In this document: positions 62,719 to 64,000 of the stretch, piece by piece
Position numbering within the stretch: the first letter of the stretch is position 1
How the letters are laid out: each line of letters starts with the position of its first letter
Assembly (NCBI GenBank): GCA_964536015.1
Contig: CAZHVS010000004.1
Coordinates: 62,001-126,000, forward strand
Length of the DNA: 64,000 bases
Direction: 5' to 3'
Source of the DNA: CAZHVS01 sp964536015
Lineage (GTDB): Bacteria; Bacteroidota; Ignavibacteria; Ignavibacteriales; Ignavibacteriaceae
Program-made: the position numbers and the translations under genes
Notes under the pieces: generated by a model
Seen by the model: the letters and a program-made list of their open reading frames with translations, nothing else
What the model was told of the DNA's origin: nothing
Databases searched by the model: none

Positions 62719-62726
62719 CAAACTTA
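62719..62726 (-). promoter_or_regulatory. Candidate -7 element (TAAGTTTG) for pgk
   Basis: TAAGTTTG on the minus strand, 20 nt before the pgk ATG. The 250 bp beyond it (62727-62976) holds no gene. It contains only a weak GAAGC/GCTTC hairpin near 62945-62957 that might end the T9SS gene. Confidence 0.4.
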
Positions 62727-62976
62727 AATGTAAATTACTTAAAAGCCTATAAACTAAAAATGAAGAAATGACAGGGGGTGGATTTGAAGGATAGAAAATA
62801 AAAACCCGTATTATCATATTTAATTCAAAGACAGACTTTTTGTTTTATCGCCCTACATACATCGGTAAGATACAATAAATATTCTTCGTGCAGAAATCAA
62901 TCATTAGATTCGATATCTAAAATAATATTACTATATTTTGCCCTGAAGCTTTGCTTCGAGTTTCAAGTGTTACAAA

Positions 62977-64000
62977 TTATTTTAACAGAATCATTCCTTT
63001 GCTTTCTTTGTGGTTATTAGCTTGAAGTGTATAATAATATACTCCACTTGCTAAATTTTTATTGAAAGAAATTTTATGTAATCCCGAACTTTTTACTTCA
63101 TCGACAAGAGTATCAATTTCTTTTCCCAGCACATCATAAACTTTTAATGTAACAAACGATTGCTTCTCCAGTTTAAAACTAATTATAGTTTGGTTGTTAA
63201 ATGGATTAGGATAATTCTGGTAAAGGATGAAATCACCGGGCTGAAAATTATCATCAACATTTTGCGGAACACCTTGGTAAATAACCCTAAAAGCATCTGC
63301 AACTATAGTTCCTGTTCCCGAATCACTAACAGAAACTGAAATTACACCAGGAGAATAAAGATTTAAATCACCAAGATAATTCCATTGTCCACCATTAAGC
63401 CTTTGACTTTTTTGTAACCATATGCTTTGTCCACCACCAATTATGGTATATTTAGCATCAAATGCGTAGCTGTTGTTAGATGGCCACCATCCATAAACGG
63501 AATATTTTCCACTCTGCAATTGTTCTGAAGTAAAAACAGCCGGACCCTTATTATTTGTCTGTGTAGTTGTAATAAAATTATCACCAAAAAAGTAACTGCC
63601 GCTTGTATCTGTACTCCACTGTGTAGTAATGTTTTTATTATCCATCACAAAATGTTTGGGATGATTAACATAAAGATATTCAGCGATAGAATAGACAAGT
63701 CTTTCACCAAGATATTTAAGATTGTCATTTGAAACGAGAGAACCTGTTGAATAAAAATCATAGGGGGTTTCATAAGTTAAAGCCATAATAGCTTCTCCCC
63801 AATTCGCCCATTGCCAGCCCTCGGGGAAAGTCATACTTAATGATGAAAAACTAAAATCACTTTGAACAAAGTAAGGATTATCCGAAATGTTAAGATTGCA
63901 AAACATCATTTCCTTCTTGTAAAAAAGATTGGAAGTGGAAGCAGCAGTATGAATCCAGAATGTACAATAAGCTGCCGCCTGTGAATGTAAATTCTGAAAT
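62977..64000 (-). CDS. T9SS protein with golvesin-like domain, 5' end outside window
   Basis: At least 341 residues; the frame stays open past the ATG at 63909 to the window end, so that ATG is probably internal. The first part has NLHSQAAAY and, about 75 residues on, ALTYETPYDF. His and Glu at this distance could be the H and E of an M14-like carboxypeptidase, but this is a guess. A golvesin C-terminal-like domain (about 110-215 from the ATG) follows: YSVYGWWPSN, YTIIGGGQSIWLQKSQ and VADAFRVIYQG. The type A sorting domain runs from YPNPFNNQTIISF to MILLK. Confidence 0.75.
   Translation of the reverse strand, partial: FQNLHSQAAAYCTFWIHTAASTSNLFYKKEMMFCNLNISDNPYFVQSDFSFSSLSMTFPEGWQWANWGEAIMALTYETPYDFYSTGSLVSNDNLKYLGERLVYSIAEYLYVNHPKHFVMDNKNITTQWSTDTSGSYFFGDNFITTTQTNNKGPAVFTSEQLQSGKYSVYGWWPSNNSYAFDAKYTIIGGGQSIWLQKSQRLNGGQWNYLGDLNLYSPGVISVSVSDSGTGTIVADAFRVIYQGVPQNVDDNFQPGDFILYQNYPNPFNNQTIISFKLEKQSFVTLKVYDVLGKEIDTLVDEVKSSGLHKISFNKNLASGVYYYTLQANNHKESKGMILLK

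Noticed and set aside
1..64000. tRNA, rRNA or riboswitch genes
   Set aside because: No cloverleaf-like stretch with a GGTTCGAATCC-type arm, no rRNA sequence and no recognisable riboswitch core were seen by eye; a covariance-model scan was not possible.

Overview
The window is AT-rich (roughly one third G+C by eye) and densely coding. It most resembles a free-living member of the Bacteroidota/Chlorobiota group, probably Ignavibacteria. The main reason is that six secreted proteins end in the type IX secretion (T9SS) C-terminal sorting domain in its Ignavibacteria-like form (YPNPFNP..., then LVN...G.Y.V.F, then SGIYFYKL, then a terminal K). Supporting signs are a Bacteroidota-type -7 promoter element (TAnnTTTG) in front of at least eight genes or operons, weak use of Shine-Dalgarno sites in many genes, and Bacteroidota-type families (GWxTD protein, aminosugar kinase fused to a RapZ C-domain, rhomboid protease with a C-terminal extension). 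The assignment is inferred from protein character only; no rRNA or tRNA gene is visible.

Layout. 1-6.3 kb: start of metF, mnmA, a stomatin/NfeD pair, uvrA and a YigZ/IMPACT protein. 6.3-19.7 kb: a long minus-strand series that probably includes one or more polycistronic transcripts, running from an M1 aminopeptidase and a beta-propeller T9SS protein through an O-methyltransferase, an aminosugar kinase/RapZ-C fusion, a MurU-like nucleotidyltransferase, cdsA, rimO, a GWxTD protein and a PfkB sugar kinase to an Omp85 outer-membrane protein. 19.8-26.8 kb: a beta-barrel protein, thioredoxin, a TolC / MacB-type permease / HlyD export set without its ATPase, and an acyltransferase. 26.9-33.5 kb: a TIGR01777 epimerase, a 51-residue membrane protein, miaB, a penicillin-acylase family enzyme and a DASS carboxylate transporter. 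33.6-36.5 kb: two T9SS proteins whose sorting-domain DNA is almost identical over 243 bp. 36.8-41.9 kb: a nitrite-ammonification locus (porin, nrfA, nrfH, a polyferredoxin-like membrane protein and an Rrf2/NsrR-like regulator). 42-50 kb: a barrel-like protein, YihY, purL, a small GxxExxY nuclease gene bracketed by inverted 9-nt-period repeats, a secreted protein, rmuC and a fibronectin-III protein.

50-53.7 kb is the most unusual stretch. It holds a 42-bp tandem repeat interrupted by a 100-N assembly gap, then a divergent cluster of small unknown genes. Leftward are a 94-residue protein, two tandem single-pass microproteins of 37 and 38 residues, and a STAS-like protein. Rightward are a 122-residue protein ending in CPPYC, a multi-pass membrane protein, a 78-residue membrane/coiled-coil protein and a LuxR-type response regulator with no histidine kinase. 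Between the two arms lies a symmetric array of six GTAGGGT heptamers spaced one helical turn apart. I take this as the best candidate for an undescribed regulatory or envelope system.

53.7-64 kb: a secreted GH13 alpha-amylase, a sugar transferase, recQ, a rhomboid protease, pgk, and the 3' part of a T9SS protein with a golvesin-like domain that runs off the window.

The annotated start of several genes was moved from a TTG or GTG to a downstream ATG where spacing or a ribosome-binding site favoured it; these cases are stated in the entries.
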